Shown here in pieces: positions 54,018-64,000 of a DNA stretch of 64,000 nt. A model generated the notes under the pieces. The model did not search any database, was not told where the DNA came from, and worked only from the letters and a program-made list of their open reading frames with translations. The stretch lies in contig JAJFPB010000012.1 in assembly GCA_020881915.1 (NCBI GenBank), forward strand, positions 124,001 through 188,000, given 5' to 3'. The first letter of the stretch is position 1. Each line of letters opens with the position of its first letter. The position numbers were made by a program, and so were the translations under genes. This DNA comes from Paramyrothecium sp. XJ0827. Taxonomy: Eukaryota > Ascomycota > Sordariomycetes > Hypocreales > Stachybotryaceae.

Positions 54018-55986
54018 ATGACACTCATCTGGGTCATTAGCTTTCTGGCTGTCCTCGGGGCCTATATTTCTGTTCCATTTTTTTATCAAGGCTTCGTTTA
54101 TCGGTCCAAAATTAGAAAATTCAAGGCTGATGGCATAGTAGGTCTAATTCACACATCTATGGAAGATGACACTCTACCAAGAGGAGGCAGTAGTTACTAA
54201 CATGAGTAGCCAATTGCAACCCACTCCATCCTCTTTGGACACCTCCTCATGCTTAATGATTTCCGCAAACAACATCCGCCTGATGTCAACATATACGTTC
54301 TGCATGAATGGCTCATTACAAACTTCAAAACGTATTTTCCTGGTGAAGAAAAACCACCAAAAATCATGTATCTCGATCTATGGCCCATTTCTGGCATATT
54401 CACGCTCGTCTTCGATAGTGCGGCTGGAGCGCAGTTCACACAAATGCATAGCATGCCTAAGATTGGATTCTTGACAAAGTATTTAGTTCCACTCACCGAA
54501 AACCTCGACATCCTCTCCACTGAGGGAGTCGAATGGAAGTCATGGCGAACCATGTTGAATCCCTGCTTCAGTCAAAGAAACATAGCCTCTTTACTCCCAA
54601 AACTGATTGAAGAGACATCGATCTTCGTCAAAAATATGAAACGAGTTTGTGGAAGCGACGAAGAATGGGGTCCTGTCATTCAATTGGAGGACTATACAAC
54701 GGATCTTGCGCTCGACGTGATTGCAAGGGTGACAATGTAAGTTATCAGTGGCGCAAAGACGAACCATTTTACTAAAGAAAGAAGCGATATGCGTCTTCAA
54801 GAGCAGTCGAATAAAGTCGATAGCCGCCTCAAAAAGGCATTCATGAATCAGATGTGGTTCATGGGAATGATGAACCAACCAGTACGGGGATTCCTGTTTG
54901 GGATGCTTCCCTGGCACCAAGCGAAGGTTGCACGCAACAACAAGGTCTTGGAAGACATCCTCGGATCCCAGATATGCCGAAAATGGGAGGCTGCCCTTGA
55001 CAACGAATACGAACAAGGACAGACTCTGGTTGATGTGGCTTTCTGCTCCGACTTTGAGAAGTTTCGGAACCAATCACAACCAAGCGACCTCTTCAAGAAA
55101 AAACTCATAAGCAACCTTAAATCGTTTCTGTTCGCTGGTCATGACACAATAGCTGCGACTATTTGCTTTATGATGAAATGTCTGCAGGATAACCCACACT
55201 GCCTGGAAAAGCTACGTCACGAGCATGCTCAAATTTTGGGCCAAAATCCAGACGCGGCAGCGGAAAGGCTTATTGTATCTCAATACTTGCTCAACTCATT
55301 GTCATACACCTTAGGAGTCGTCAAAGAGACTTTGCGGCTGCACACGCTTGCATCCACAATGAGACAAGGCTCGCCTGAGTTTTATTTAACAGTACAGGGA
55401 TCAGCAACCCAGTGGCCAACAGAAGATACAGGTCTTTGGCTATCTGCTCATGTTATCCACACAAGCCCGGAGTACTGGCCCAAGCCAAAAGAATTTATTC
55501 CAGAACGATGGATGGTTCCCGAGGGCCATGAGTTGCATCCGTTAAAGGATACTTACATGCCCTTTTCCATTGGTTAGTAAACATGGCCACCTAGCAGAGT
55601 AGAGATGCTGACACGTTATAGGTCCTCGTCATTGTATTGGGATGGAACTTGCACTCACACAGCTTAAACTTGTCGCAGTCATGCTTGTTCGTACCTTTGA
55701 CATTGAGGAAGCCTGGGAAGAGTGGGATCAATTAAGGTATACTTGCTTCTTCATTACATTTGTCATGTCAGGACATCTACAAGATGAACTAACATGTGCT
55801 TTGCGCTTGAAAGAGGCCGCAAAGCTACTTCAGATCACATGATTGATGGACAGAGATTGTACCCTGTAGGGGATGGAGCCGTATGTGCTGTGCTAACCGT
55901 CTTCGTGATTTTTTGTGTCACTCACCAAGCTACAGGTCCATCCGAAAGACGGCATGCCCGTCCATGTGAGACTAAGGAAGATTTAG
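54018..55986 (+). CDS. Cytochrome P450 monooxygenase (556 aa, six exons)
   Basis: Six exons join in phase: 54018-54137, 54210-54736, 54782-55572, 55622-55736, 55814-55880 and 55936-55986. The N-terminal membrane anchor is MTLIWVISFLAVLGAYIS, followed by RSKIRKFKADGIPIATHSI after splicing. The I-helix motif AGHDT is at 334-338, the K-helix ExxR (E398-TL-R401) is in VKETLR, the meander is PERW, and the heme-binding loop PFSIGPRHCIG has the ligand C484. The substrate is unknown, so it is not named. The last three short exons restore a normal C-terminus (MPVHVRLRKI). All motifs are present and the gene looks intact. It acts in the ER membrane with a reductase partner. Likely part of the oxidative gene set with the GMC oxidoreductase, SDR and second P450. 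Confidence 0.92.
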
Positions 55987-56407
55987 GCGTACAACTTGGG
56001 ATTTTAGTCTTGGGTAAAGCTAGTGAAAATCAATAATCTGGCACCATATCTCAAATAATTGGCAGGGTAATTTTCACATTTAGTAGATTTTGAGATTGTT
56101 CCAACCATGGGAGTATATCTTTCCAAGCCACTAATATTATGATCGACTATTATCGAGGAAAGGAAAATTCTATTATCGTGAATGTGCCGAACCTTTCGTT
56201 TCTTGATTCTTTGATTGTAGTTGTATTCTTTCATGAAATGGTCAATTTGGCCAACTCACGGTGATGAAGGGACACTGTCTCAGCCTCTGGAATGCTTATC
56301 AAGATGCTTCCGCAACATATTCTTAGTAGATGGAAATGAAAAGAAAACAAAAACACAAACAAAATAGAAGGAGAATGAGTTAATCTAATGTAATAGAATA
56401 GTGCTCC
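55987..56407. other. Convergent 3' flanks of the two P450 genes
   Basis: No gene seen. The stretch is AT-rich with an A-rich segment near 56338-56370. Confidence 0.5.
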
Positions 56408-58586
56408 CTACGACGCTTCTTCCTTCTTCAGAGATTCAAATACCACTTTTGTACTTGGTTTTGGCAACATACTGGAACGCCAAGTAAAATACCGCGAGGA
56501 ATCTTGATCACTGAATCGACAATTGTGGTTCATGATTATTTGGGCAATGATTATTTTCATGACCGCCGCCGAATAGTATCTTCCCGGGCTGAACCACGTT
56601 TAGTTATCCCAGTTGTTTCTGTATGAGGAGCATACTTACCACGCCATGCGTCCAGTTCCCCATACATGCCATGTCCGGTCGACATCGACTAACTTGGACG
56701 GGGATGGTTGGAAGACCAAGAAATTCTCTGGTTTACCGTCAAGAATCTTCGGATCCACGAAACGGAACCCATGAAACTCATCTGGGTGCGGGTAAAATTC
56801 GCCACTCTGCATAATTGCACGCACAGGAGTACATGCCCATTCGCCGGGGTGAATTTGAGTACCATCGGAGAAACTAAAAGGGCTTAGTGCAGAGCGACGT
56901 GTACTCACTTTGAATCGATCCGGGTTAGTCCATGGTACGCAAGTATGGCTCCCGACACTGTTCCATCTGGATGACTTACTCGATTCAACCGGGGTCAATC
57001 TCGCGGACTCTTTGATGAAGCTGTCCAGTAATGGAAGCCCAACGCCGGTGCTTTCAAAATTGTGATAGGACTGGATACATTCATCTCGCAATGGTTGTAT
57101 ATATTCGGCATTAACACATAGATCGTGTATAGCGAACGTGATAGTCTGTAGCATATCAGTAAAATGCACGTCGGATTTTTGTATATCATCTTTTTTATTG
57201 TAAACTCACTGTTGATAGCGCATGAACAGATCCGAACCATATCGCAATCAGCTCGTGAACTACTCGGGATGGAGTCCAGGGTCTCTGCTTTGGAGAAGTC
57301 TCGATAATCCATTGGATGCAGTCTGCCTAGGGAGAGGTCAGCGAAGTGCTCGACAAAAAGGAATGGCACCTCGTACATGGCTAGGGACGGGATGACCAAG
57401 AAGTGCCTGGTCCCTCTGCAAACAGCGTTGTTCTGCAATAGGCAGCAAGGCATCGAATATGCGTTTTTGGCACTTGAGTCTAGAAGCCAACCATTTGCCC
57501 ACGAAACTAAGAGTTAGGTCAGTATTTCATCTGGGAAGTTGACTTGCAGGAACATCGTAGTGACTTACGGAGCCATTGACTTTGGTAGAAGTCGGACGAT
57601 TTCTGCAACAACTAACACCTCTTCTATGAAAGCAAGGGCCGACTTCATGAAGGACTCATCCCGTGCTATACTCGTTACATGTTAATGTTGCTGAAATCAA
57701 GGCGATGGGTCAGTGTACTTGCCTAAGCTGTCGCCAAAAAAGGACAATGCATTGGAAAGAACAACGAGCTTCACGACGAGAGGATATACTGGCGCCTCAA
57801 CCGATTTCCCTGGGCTTAGTTAGCTCCGCGCTCAACATACCGAATAAGATCAACTTGCTGCTTTTTGACTCACCGGCTGAAAGAACTTCATCAAGTTTGT
57901 CCTTGATGACCAGGCGCAAGCGAGGAAGTATGGAAGGTAAATTTCTGGTCAAAAGTGTCCTAATTGCGCGGACAAAGCCAACTCCCTCTGTTCCACGACG
58001 GTCAAACCAGTTGAAATTGTGCATTGTGTACATAGGTTGCAACATCTCTGCATGTCAAAACCCGCTCTTAATATTATCAAGCTTTGATGTCTAACTCACT
58101 TGCTTGGATGCGGCCTGCAATGACAATACTGTGTCTGGAGCCGAGTCTAATTCTTTGATGTGTGCTTCCGACGAAACGAATACATAGCGATTATCTGGGG
58201 AGAGGATTTCGAATGGTTTCCATTCAGACTTGACCGCTGAAGTTAATGATAGGGCTCATTACAAAGAATGGCATAGAAACATGGCCTTACTTTATCAAAT
58301 GCATCCTGAATGATCTGAGGTCCTTTGAACAGAAACATCCACGCCGACGCTCGGCGTGACAAAAAGCGGACCAAGTCTGCCAGACTTGAATATGGATTCC
58401 GCTTCATATCTCGGTCAGCGATACCGTCAAGGACCGAGAAGCACGAGTCTAAACTGAAATTCGACCGTAATGTGGACTTACAGACTTTGCTTGAGTTGCA
58501 ACAATGGACACAACGCATATAAACGGCACGAGTGCAATGGGTAGCAGCGACCCAGGCATTTGCAGCTGCTCAAGAATGGCCGCCAT
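56408..58586 (-). CDS. Cytochrome P450 monooxygenase (520 aa, eleven exons, one GC-AG intron)
   Basis: Eleven exons join in phase: 58586-58482, 58401-58291, 58228-58100, 58045-57874, 57809-57723, 57665-57569, 57506-57377, 57326-57210, 57145-56980, 56907-56640 and 56588-56408. The protein begins with a membrane anchor (LLPIALVPFICVVSIVA) and includes PFEILSPDNRYVFVSS, MYTMHNFNWFDRRGTEG and WIIETSPKQRPWTP. The I-helix region is IAIWFGSVHAL. The ExxR lies in FIKESARLTP. The heme loop is WGTGRMACPGR with C461. This style resembles fungal P450s related to ent-kaurene oxidase (CYP68/503-like); that placement is tentative. Intron 5 (57722-57666) starts GCAAGT, a GC-AG intron; the neighbouring GT would create a stop. 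It lies convergent to the first P450. It looks intact, and its position suggests the same pathway. Confidence 0.9.
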
Positions 58587-59579
58587 TCTGCCTAGGCACG
58601 ACGGGTATGTGTATTCCGCACTAGACTGAGAAGGATCTTGTCTGAAGACAACGGATGGAATAAATAAGCCCAGGAAAAAACAGCAATATGACTACTAGTA
58701 GTCTGTAGTCTTAACTTGGGGTGAAGAACCCTACCATGTGTGTGTCTGTATTAAAAACTCAGCCGGGTGGTCGCGGGTGTTTGTCGGCAAGTGGCCACAC
58801 AATGAAGAAATTTCGCAAGGCTTATGACTATCTAGGAGCCTAGAAGTGTCAGTGGACCATATGGGAAATGCCACGGTCTGAATAACACAAATAGTAATAC
58901 TGAGGCCCACTAAGGCGAATAGTTCAGCGATCATTGCAGTATGATATAAACAGCCGACCACGGTGTCCTGTACGACACGATCAGGCAGAAATCTTCAACG
59001 TCGGAGATGGCGTACATTCTAAGCGATAATGTGGCAAGAATATCCGATGTTGGGACTTTAGGGTTGCAGCGTGACACCGCTAAATGAAGCATTCTCAGCC
59101 TGCAACCTGCGCGTGTTGAACGAGTGGGTTGAGAAAATCATGCACTGTGTTGTATTTCATGTTCATGTAAGGGGGCGTGTAGTGGGAGGCAAGTAGGTAA
59201 TCCATTGGCTGCTCTAACCACCGACAGACTTTCACCCCTGATGCTTCAACGCACTCCTGCGATGATCATCATTATACATCAACTTATTTCTGGAATGGTG
59301 AAACGAGCAGCAGTCGCAGAGATTGTGACGTGTCCTACAATATTTTCATTTCTTCCATATTCCTCACAAGAATGTTTTACCTAGCCCTACCATGAGAATC
59401 TGGTTTCCTTTCTGTTCTGTTGAAAGAAACCCAATGAGACTTCAACATGGACACGGCGACGTGGATTGTGTCATTTACAAGGTTTTCCATTGCGATGCCC
59501 CAAGCACATTGATTGATTCTCTCGCAGCCTTTTATTTCCATCCTGTGCCTGTGTAGTCGTCGCTTCACAAAGTCTCTAG
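58587..59579. other. Intergenic region, no gene seen
   Basis: Promoter of the second P450 and 3' flank of the receptor gene. Short frames at 58731-58961 and 59377-59568 (minus) have no recognisable content. Confidence 0.5.
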
Positions 59580-60873
59580 TTAGTCGGAAGAAGATTCAAC
59601 TGACTCCCCAGCATCCTGTCGCTTTGATGGTGTGCCCATCCTTATATACACGCGGGAATCTATCGAAGCCTCCTCCTGCTGCCTGGCTATTGATGGCTGC
59701 GTCCTCTTGGACGAGATCAAGTGTATCTGTGACAGCTTTGACAGTTTGGACTGCAGCGTGGTGTAAATCCTGGATCCCGCAATGTAGCTGCGCCAGATGT
59801 AGTAAAGCGCAGGTACACAGCTCACAACGAGTGCGATTGTGCTTTCGACGACGCTGAAGGTTGAATTAATACTAGGAAGAAGGTTGTACTGGGCGTTATG
59901 GGCTACTCACACGAAAATGGTGGAGAGTTGTCTGTCTGCAGCGCGGCCGGAAAGCGTTCTGATGCGAGAATAATTGCCCGCAATGCTGGCACCGATGCCA
60001 CTGAAACTGTCAGATAATCATCAAATGCATGCCAATGAGAGAACGCACAGAAGGCCTGTAGCAAAGACGAAAACAATGCCAATCTTCTTTTTGAGCGGTA
60101 GTTGGAGTTTAGATATCACAGGCAGTGGCAGGAAAAACAGAACCACATCAACCGCCAGCCCAACAAAACCAGCAATCAGACTGCTAGTCGAGCCAGCGGT
60201 TGAGCATCTTGCGCTGAACTCGGGATTCCACTTGCCCTTTGGGTCACAGACTGAGCCACCCCAGGCCGTGGCGCCGATTATAGGCAGCAGCGAGCCGACC
60301 AGCATCAGGTGGCACGTACGTGTGAGCCATGGCTTGACGCCAAAGATTCGAGTGAGCAGCAGAATCAGAGGTAACTTGGTCATCCAAATTGTAATATTCG
60401 ATATGACTAGGGTGCCTTCTCCGATCTAGTATCTATGTAAGCTTCGTGTGTGCTGGGCGGTGGCTGTTCGCATACTTCGTGTACAAGTAAAAGGTAGTCA
60501 ACCATGTTCTGGTCGTTGGCTTCTCTGACGAACTCGTCGTAAACTGTGAGGCAACCAGTCATCAGCTGTGATATGACCGTGATAGTAGCTCGCCTTACCT
60601 GCCTGTTGGCCATACGTCAAGCCAAAAGACGCGGCCAAGAAGATAGTTCCCAAGATTGAGGCATCTAGTGCTCTGTCAGGAACAGATGGGGGCCTCATTG
60701 GCAGAGATGCCATGCGACTTACAGTCGTCGATGTGCAACCTGCGGACCTGTTTGAGGCTCGCAATTAGTCTCGCAATGACGATGGCGGCGCCAATGGAGA
60801 TTATGGTAACGCCGACGGTTAGAAACTCGGAGGTAGTGAGATAGTTTTGCCCAGCAGCATCAAGGGAAGACAT
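59580..60873 (-). CDS. PTH11-like integral membrane protein (rhodopsin-fold domain)
   Basis: A seven-helix fungal protein of the PTH11/Rhodopsin-domain group. Exons: 60873-60723 (MSSLDAAGQNYLTTSEF, first helix, ending RRLHIDD), 60670-60599 (LDASILGTIFLAASFGLTYG), 60543-60476 (VYDEFVREANDQNMVDYLLLVHE), 60406-60049 (ISNITIWMTKLPLILLLTRIFG, CDPKGKWNPEFSARC, AVDVVLFFLPLPVISKLQL), 60006-59911 (FSGIGASIAGNYSRIRTLS) and 59853-59580 (VVESTIALVVSCVPALYYIW plus a Ser/Gln-rich tail). All junctions fit except 60476/60406, where one base (expected G, giving HEVISN) is missing. The conserved Cys pair and the PLPVI segment are typical. Such proteins are considered G-protein-coupled-like receptors at the plasma membrane. 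The ligand is unknown. The upstream Met at 60918 is less likely. Confidence 0.75.
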
Positions 60874-61836
60874 GACGAGATGATTTGACAAGTAAGAAAG
60901 GCGAACAAGACGGGGCACCCAAGACTTAGCGACAGGTTAAGCTGACGTTGCAAAAGGACAATGACTGATATGTATGGATGGACGCGGTAGCCTTCACGAG
61001 GGGAATCCCCCTACAGACAAGGGCTACCCCCATACTGGATTTTCGTCTGTTGGGCTGAGATTTGAGGATAGCCCCCGCGGAATTAAGCTGCCACTGCATG
61101 AAATCCTTATCGTCTGAGAAGGGATCTACTAGTGCGTGCGCTGATGAGTTGCAGACAAGCTGTCCAGGGATACGCCACGGTCTGATCAATTCGCGGATGT
61201 TTCTGTTGCATCCCAGGATAGCCTTTTGAGCCGCTCTAAGAGGCTCGTACCGCTTTGTATTTGAGTGTAATGAGTACAACTGTGTTGCATCCGCTCCCGC
61301 CGTTGCAGGATCGGCCACTCAGCAGCCATCTCATGGATGCATTGACCAGGTCAGGAAAGCTGTGCGGGTAAGATGTCCACACTTGGCTAATGCAACCTGT
61401 TGTGTAACCGCAGAGGCCGAGAATGGCCGAGCACAATTGATGCCAATCATGCTGCTGTTGCCACGCAATGTGGCATTGGGTCAATGGTACCCTCCATAAT
61501 ATGTGCCCAGTTTAATTGCAGGATTGTGCATTGTTGCCCTGCTTCCATCTATTCCAAGTCAGTCGATAGAACCAACGGAACACATGTTAGGTGTGGGGAC
61601 AGGCAGTTTTTTGTTGCCGCGGAATCCAGAATGGGTATGGAGGAAGGGGTGACATTGGTACAAGGGTTCGTATTCCTTTACATCTGCTTCGTTGGCTCGT
61701 GGATAAAGTCTCAAACTGCTCGTACAAAAGCACTAATCACAGGCGACAAACGACTTTTTATCTTGTGTATCTCACGGCTACGAGTTCTCTCAATTGTTGC
61801 AACACGCTCTATTAGCTTCACACATCTACCAGAACT
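60874..61836. other. Intergenic region, no supported gene
   Basis: A 130-codon minus-strand frame (60926-61318, ATG) overlaps the receptor's promoter; it contains no recognised family, and I do not call it. The plus-strand frame at 61400-61879 overlaps the start of the next gene and looks spurious. Confidence 0.4.
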
Positions 61837-62640
61837 ATGGCGACGAGAAAATTCCCTCCTGGAGATGGTCTCGTTGTGATTCATGCGGCCCTATTTCGAA
61901 TGGCAACGAGATCTCTGGCTGAGGCCTATAGAATCCTCGGCTACAGGGTACACCATGGACTAGATGATGTATTTGGGAATGACTGGAATGCGATTGAGAG
62001 GGCGGCAGACTCTACTTGGCCTTCAGCTCCTGGAGCAAGACCCCGGAAACAATTTACACGGGAGGATTGGGATAATCTCTGGGGGCTTGAGTATGATATT
62101 GCTACGGACATGTCGTCGCCATTTGCCGATCAACTTATTGAAGCATACCCAAATGCTAAAGTCGTTATTGTGCAGCGAGACTTTGAGTCTTGGTTTGCTA
62201 GTTACAAGGCGGAGCTTCTGGATCCCTTATTCTCGCCCTCGCAAAGGATTGTTGTCTTTCTTCTAGGCAGAGTACTCGGAATCCGTGCTGGCCAGGCGAT
62301 GACAAAAGTCCATTTCGGTTTCTTTAACGTTAAGACGGAGGCAGAGATTGAAGCAAATGCTCGCCAGGCTTACGATGACTACTTTGCGAGAGTACGGGGA
62401 ATAGCGCCACCAGAGAGGACGCTCGATTATAAAATTGGTGATGGTTGGAAGCCTCTGTGCGATTTTCTTGGTGAAGAGATCCCGGACGTTCCTTTTCCAC
62501 GGATGAACGATCGTAAGACCCATAGCGAAGGCAATACGCGGCGTGCGAACCAGATAATCTTGGACTCGATAAAAAAGGTAGCTCCGTTGCTTCTGGCTGC
62601 CGCCGCGGTAGCAGCCGCCTGGCTTTATGGAAGAGACTGA
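61837..62640 (+). CDS. Sulfotransferase-family-like protein with C-terminal membrane anchor (267 aa)
   Basis: A P-loop sulfotransferase-fold protein of the fungal Sulfotransfer_4-like type (about 230-280 aa), single exon. After strand VVIHAALF comes MATRSLAEAYRILGYRVHHG, where family members usually have RTGTxSL; here the Thr-Gly-Thr pair is changed (R-M-A-T-R-S), so PAPS binding through the 5'-phosphosulfate loop is uncertain. Further matches are PFADQLIEAYPNAKVVIVQRDFESWF (family: D/E-AYP-A-KVILT-RD-xxW), LDYKIGDGWKPLCDFLGEEIPDVPFPRMND (3'-phosphate region and C-terminal P-FP-xN) and a C-terminal hydrophobic segment (LLLAAAAVAAAWLYG), which would anchor it. It flanks the oxidative gene set; whether it belongs to it is unknown. 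Confidence 0.82.
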   Translation: MATRKFPPGDGLVVIHAALFRMATRSLAEAYRILGYRVHHGLDDVFGNDWNAIERAADSTWPSAPGARPRKQFTREDWDNLWGLEYDIATDMSSPFADQLIEAYPNAKVVIVQRDFESWFASYKAELLDPLFSPSQRIVVFLLGRVLGIRAGQAMTKVHFGFFNVKTEAEIEANARQAYDDYFARVRGIAPPERTLDYKIGDGWKPLCDFLGEEIPDVPFPRMNDRKTHSEGNTRRANQIILDSIKKVAPLLLAAAAVAAAWLYGRD

Positions 62641-64000
62641 GAACATTGGAGCAGATGAGCAGGTCTCTGAGGAATCTACTGGGCATTGTGTAGAGGATTA
62701 GTAGTTAACGCGCGGACAATTTAAATCGTGATACATCGTCTTGGGGCATCCAGGGAAGCTGAGCCAAGTCCACCACTACGGGACACACACAGAGCTCCTT
62801 GATGCACTACATTCATTGTTTCAACTTTTGCACCAACTTTATCCACAATTCATGATACGGGATCCCTGAGATAGTCTCAGATAGTTTGGTATTTAGTTGA
62901 ACATGTGCCTGCTCAGAATGGCATTCGCTCGCATCCAGGGTTAGCATTGTAAAGCAGCAATACGACTGCGAGAGGCTATTCAGAAATACACCAAGCTAGG
63001 CCTGAAAATTGAATGTCTGCGTCGGCCGGGTGAAACCAAGTCCGATAGAACCAGCGGCGGCCCTAGTGTCCAAAGGCGCCGTTCTTGACATTCTGTAGGC
63101 TTTGAGTACGACAACAGAAGTTGCAGCAATTTACGATAGTAGCATTAGGCAACAGTGCTTCTAAAAAAGGAATAAAATTTCAATCTCTCAAACACACCCC
63201 ATGTCGTACCATGAACCTTTCTCTTCCTATTGGTCTTACTCTCAGGCAGCCCCTTGCTCTTCGTCAGCGTTCGCCCCCAAGAATACTGTGTCACGAGTGC
63301 TTCTATTGGGAGGGGCGCATCTCTAATCACACTGTCTGTGAGTCCTTGCCACGTCTGTGTACGTAGCACAGAAGCCGCAGCCAGCATAGCAATTGGCTTG
63401 GCAAAATGCAGTATGGCAGTACCCCTTCCCCTTTGTCCACGCCGGTTACATGCCCGTGAATCTAGCAAGTCCGCCATCGGTAAGGGGTTCATGTGAGGCT
63501 TCGTGTGATACGTCACTTGAGGCGTGTTAACCCCCGGACGAGACACGACTAGGGTTAGTTCAATACTACGTGAGACGGGAATGCAGCATAGACTTTTGAC
63601 TCATCAAAAACTACCCAAAGGTAATACATTTACCCGCACTTGCAGTGCATTGATCAGCAAGCCTTGGCAATTGGCTAGCTTATTAAGGCCACGTTGGTCA
63701 CGCTCGATATGGGAATGCTCTTCTGCTTACTATTATATGTAGTAATGCGGCGCGGTCAATGCTTGGCATTTATTATGCTTGTTGGTTTATTCTTTAAGGT
63801 CACACTGCGTGCCGTCTTTTCTTCCTGCTCGTGATAATCTCTCAAACTGGTTGGTACTTTGGTTGGACAACTTTCTTGGCCTTTCAAGGTTTCATCAGAA
63901 AACTTGATTTTGGTAATGGATTGAGTGTCACATTACCACTCTTCATGCATTCCTCCACGAATTCTCGTGATAAACTACCTGCGAGACACCGAATGCGGCA
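62641..64000. other. Terminal region of the window, no supported gene
   Basis: Only short or overlapping frames occur (for example 63145-63546 minus, 63230-63496 plus), none with a recognisable family. A gene starting here and continuing beyond 64000 cannot be excluded. Confidence 0.4.

Noticed and set aside
60926..61318. 130-codon minus-strand frame with ATG
   Set aside because: No family similarity, lies in the receptor gene's promoter region, and cannot be joined to other exons.
50234..62640. Calling a complete secondary-metabolite cluster
   Set aside because: No PKS, NRPS, terpene cyclase, prenyltransferase or dedicated transporter is visible, so only a candidate tailoring set is reported.
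61837..62640. Naming the gene as a confirmed PAPS-dependent sulfotransferase
   Set aside because: The phosphosulfate-binding loop differs from the usual RTGT pattern, so only fold-level similarity is claimed.

Overview
The window is nuclear DNA of a filamentous ascomycete (Pezizomycotina, most likely a Sordariomycete near Hypocreales; that placement is an inference). The evidence is many short introns (about 45-100 nt) with GTAAGT-type donors and CTAAC/CTGAC-type branch points, monocistronic genes on both strands, Zn2Cys6 regulators, a DUF3425 bZIP protein, a PTH11-like receptor, and long gene-poor spacers. No tRNA, rRNA, CRISPR or bacterial operon was seen. Gene models were built by hand-splicing: exon phases were checked arithmetically, and family motifs were used to choose splice sites.

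Left part (0.5-10 kb): an unrecognised 331-aa protein, a small cysteine-rich secreted protein, a secreted GPI-anchor-like protein, a GNAT acetyltransferase broken by one frameshift, a compact six-exon beta-carbonic anhydrase, and an acyltransferase of the isopenicillin N acyltransferase (C45, Ntn-hydrolase) family. From 10 to 18 kb only two loci stand out: an ORF pair split by one in-frame stop, and a short-chain dehydrogenase lacking the canonical catalytic tyrosine.

Middle part (18-40 kb): a REI1/ZNF622-like zinc-finger protein, a DUF2306-like membrane protein with a frameshift, a six-exon Zn2Cys6 regulator, a divergent bZIP/DUF3425 gene followed by an SDR, a 548-aa protein with an internal duplication, a metallo-beta-lactamase-like protein with a degenerate metal motif, a disrupted AAA+ ATPase, and a DUF7708-type protein resembling the N-terminus of fungal STAND/NLR proteins.

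Right part (40-64 kb): an NmrA-like protein and a cupin are divergently transcribed across a promoter region with two perfect palindromes. They are followed by a Zn2Cys6 regulator and two polytopic membrane proteins. A MITE with 38-bp perfect terminal inverted repeats and TA duplications sits at 49.6-49.9 kb. Beyond it lies an oxidative gene set: a GMC oxidoreductase with two frameshifts, an SDR, two complete P450s, a PTH11-like receptor and a sulfotransferase-fold protein. This resembles the tailoring part of a secondary-metabolite locus, but no PKS, NRPS, terpene cyclase or prenyltransferase is present in the window.

A recurring oddity is that the GNAT, DUF2306, AAA+ (twice) and GMC (twice) genes each need one extra base to restore frame, mostly in short T or G runs. 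Two further genes (the 45.8-kb membrane protein and the PTH11-like receptor) show the same one-base phase error at a splice junction. This points either to residual homopolymer errors in the assembly or to decay of dispensable genes.
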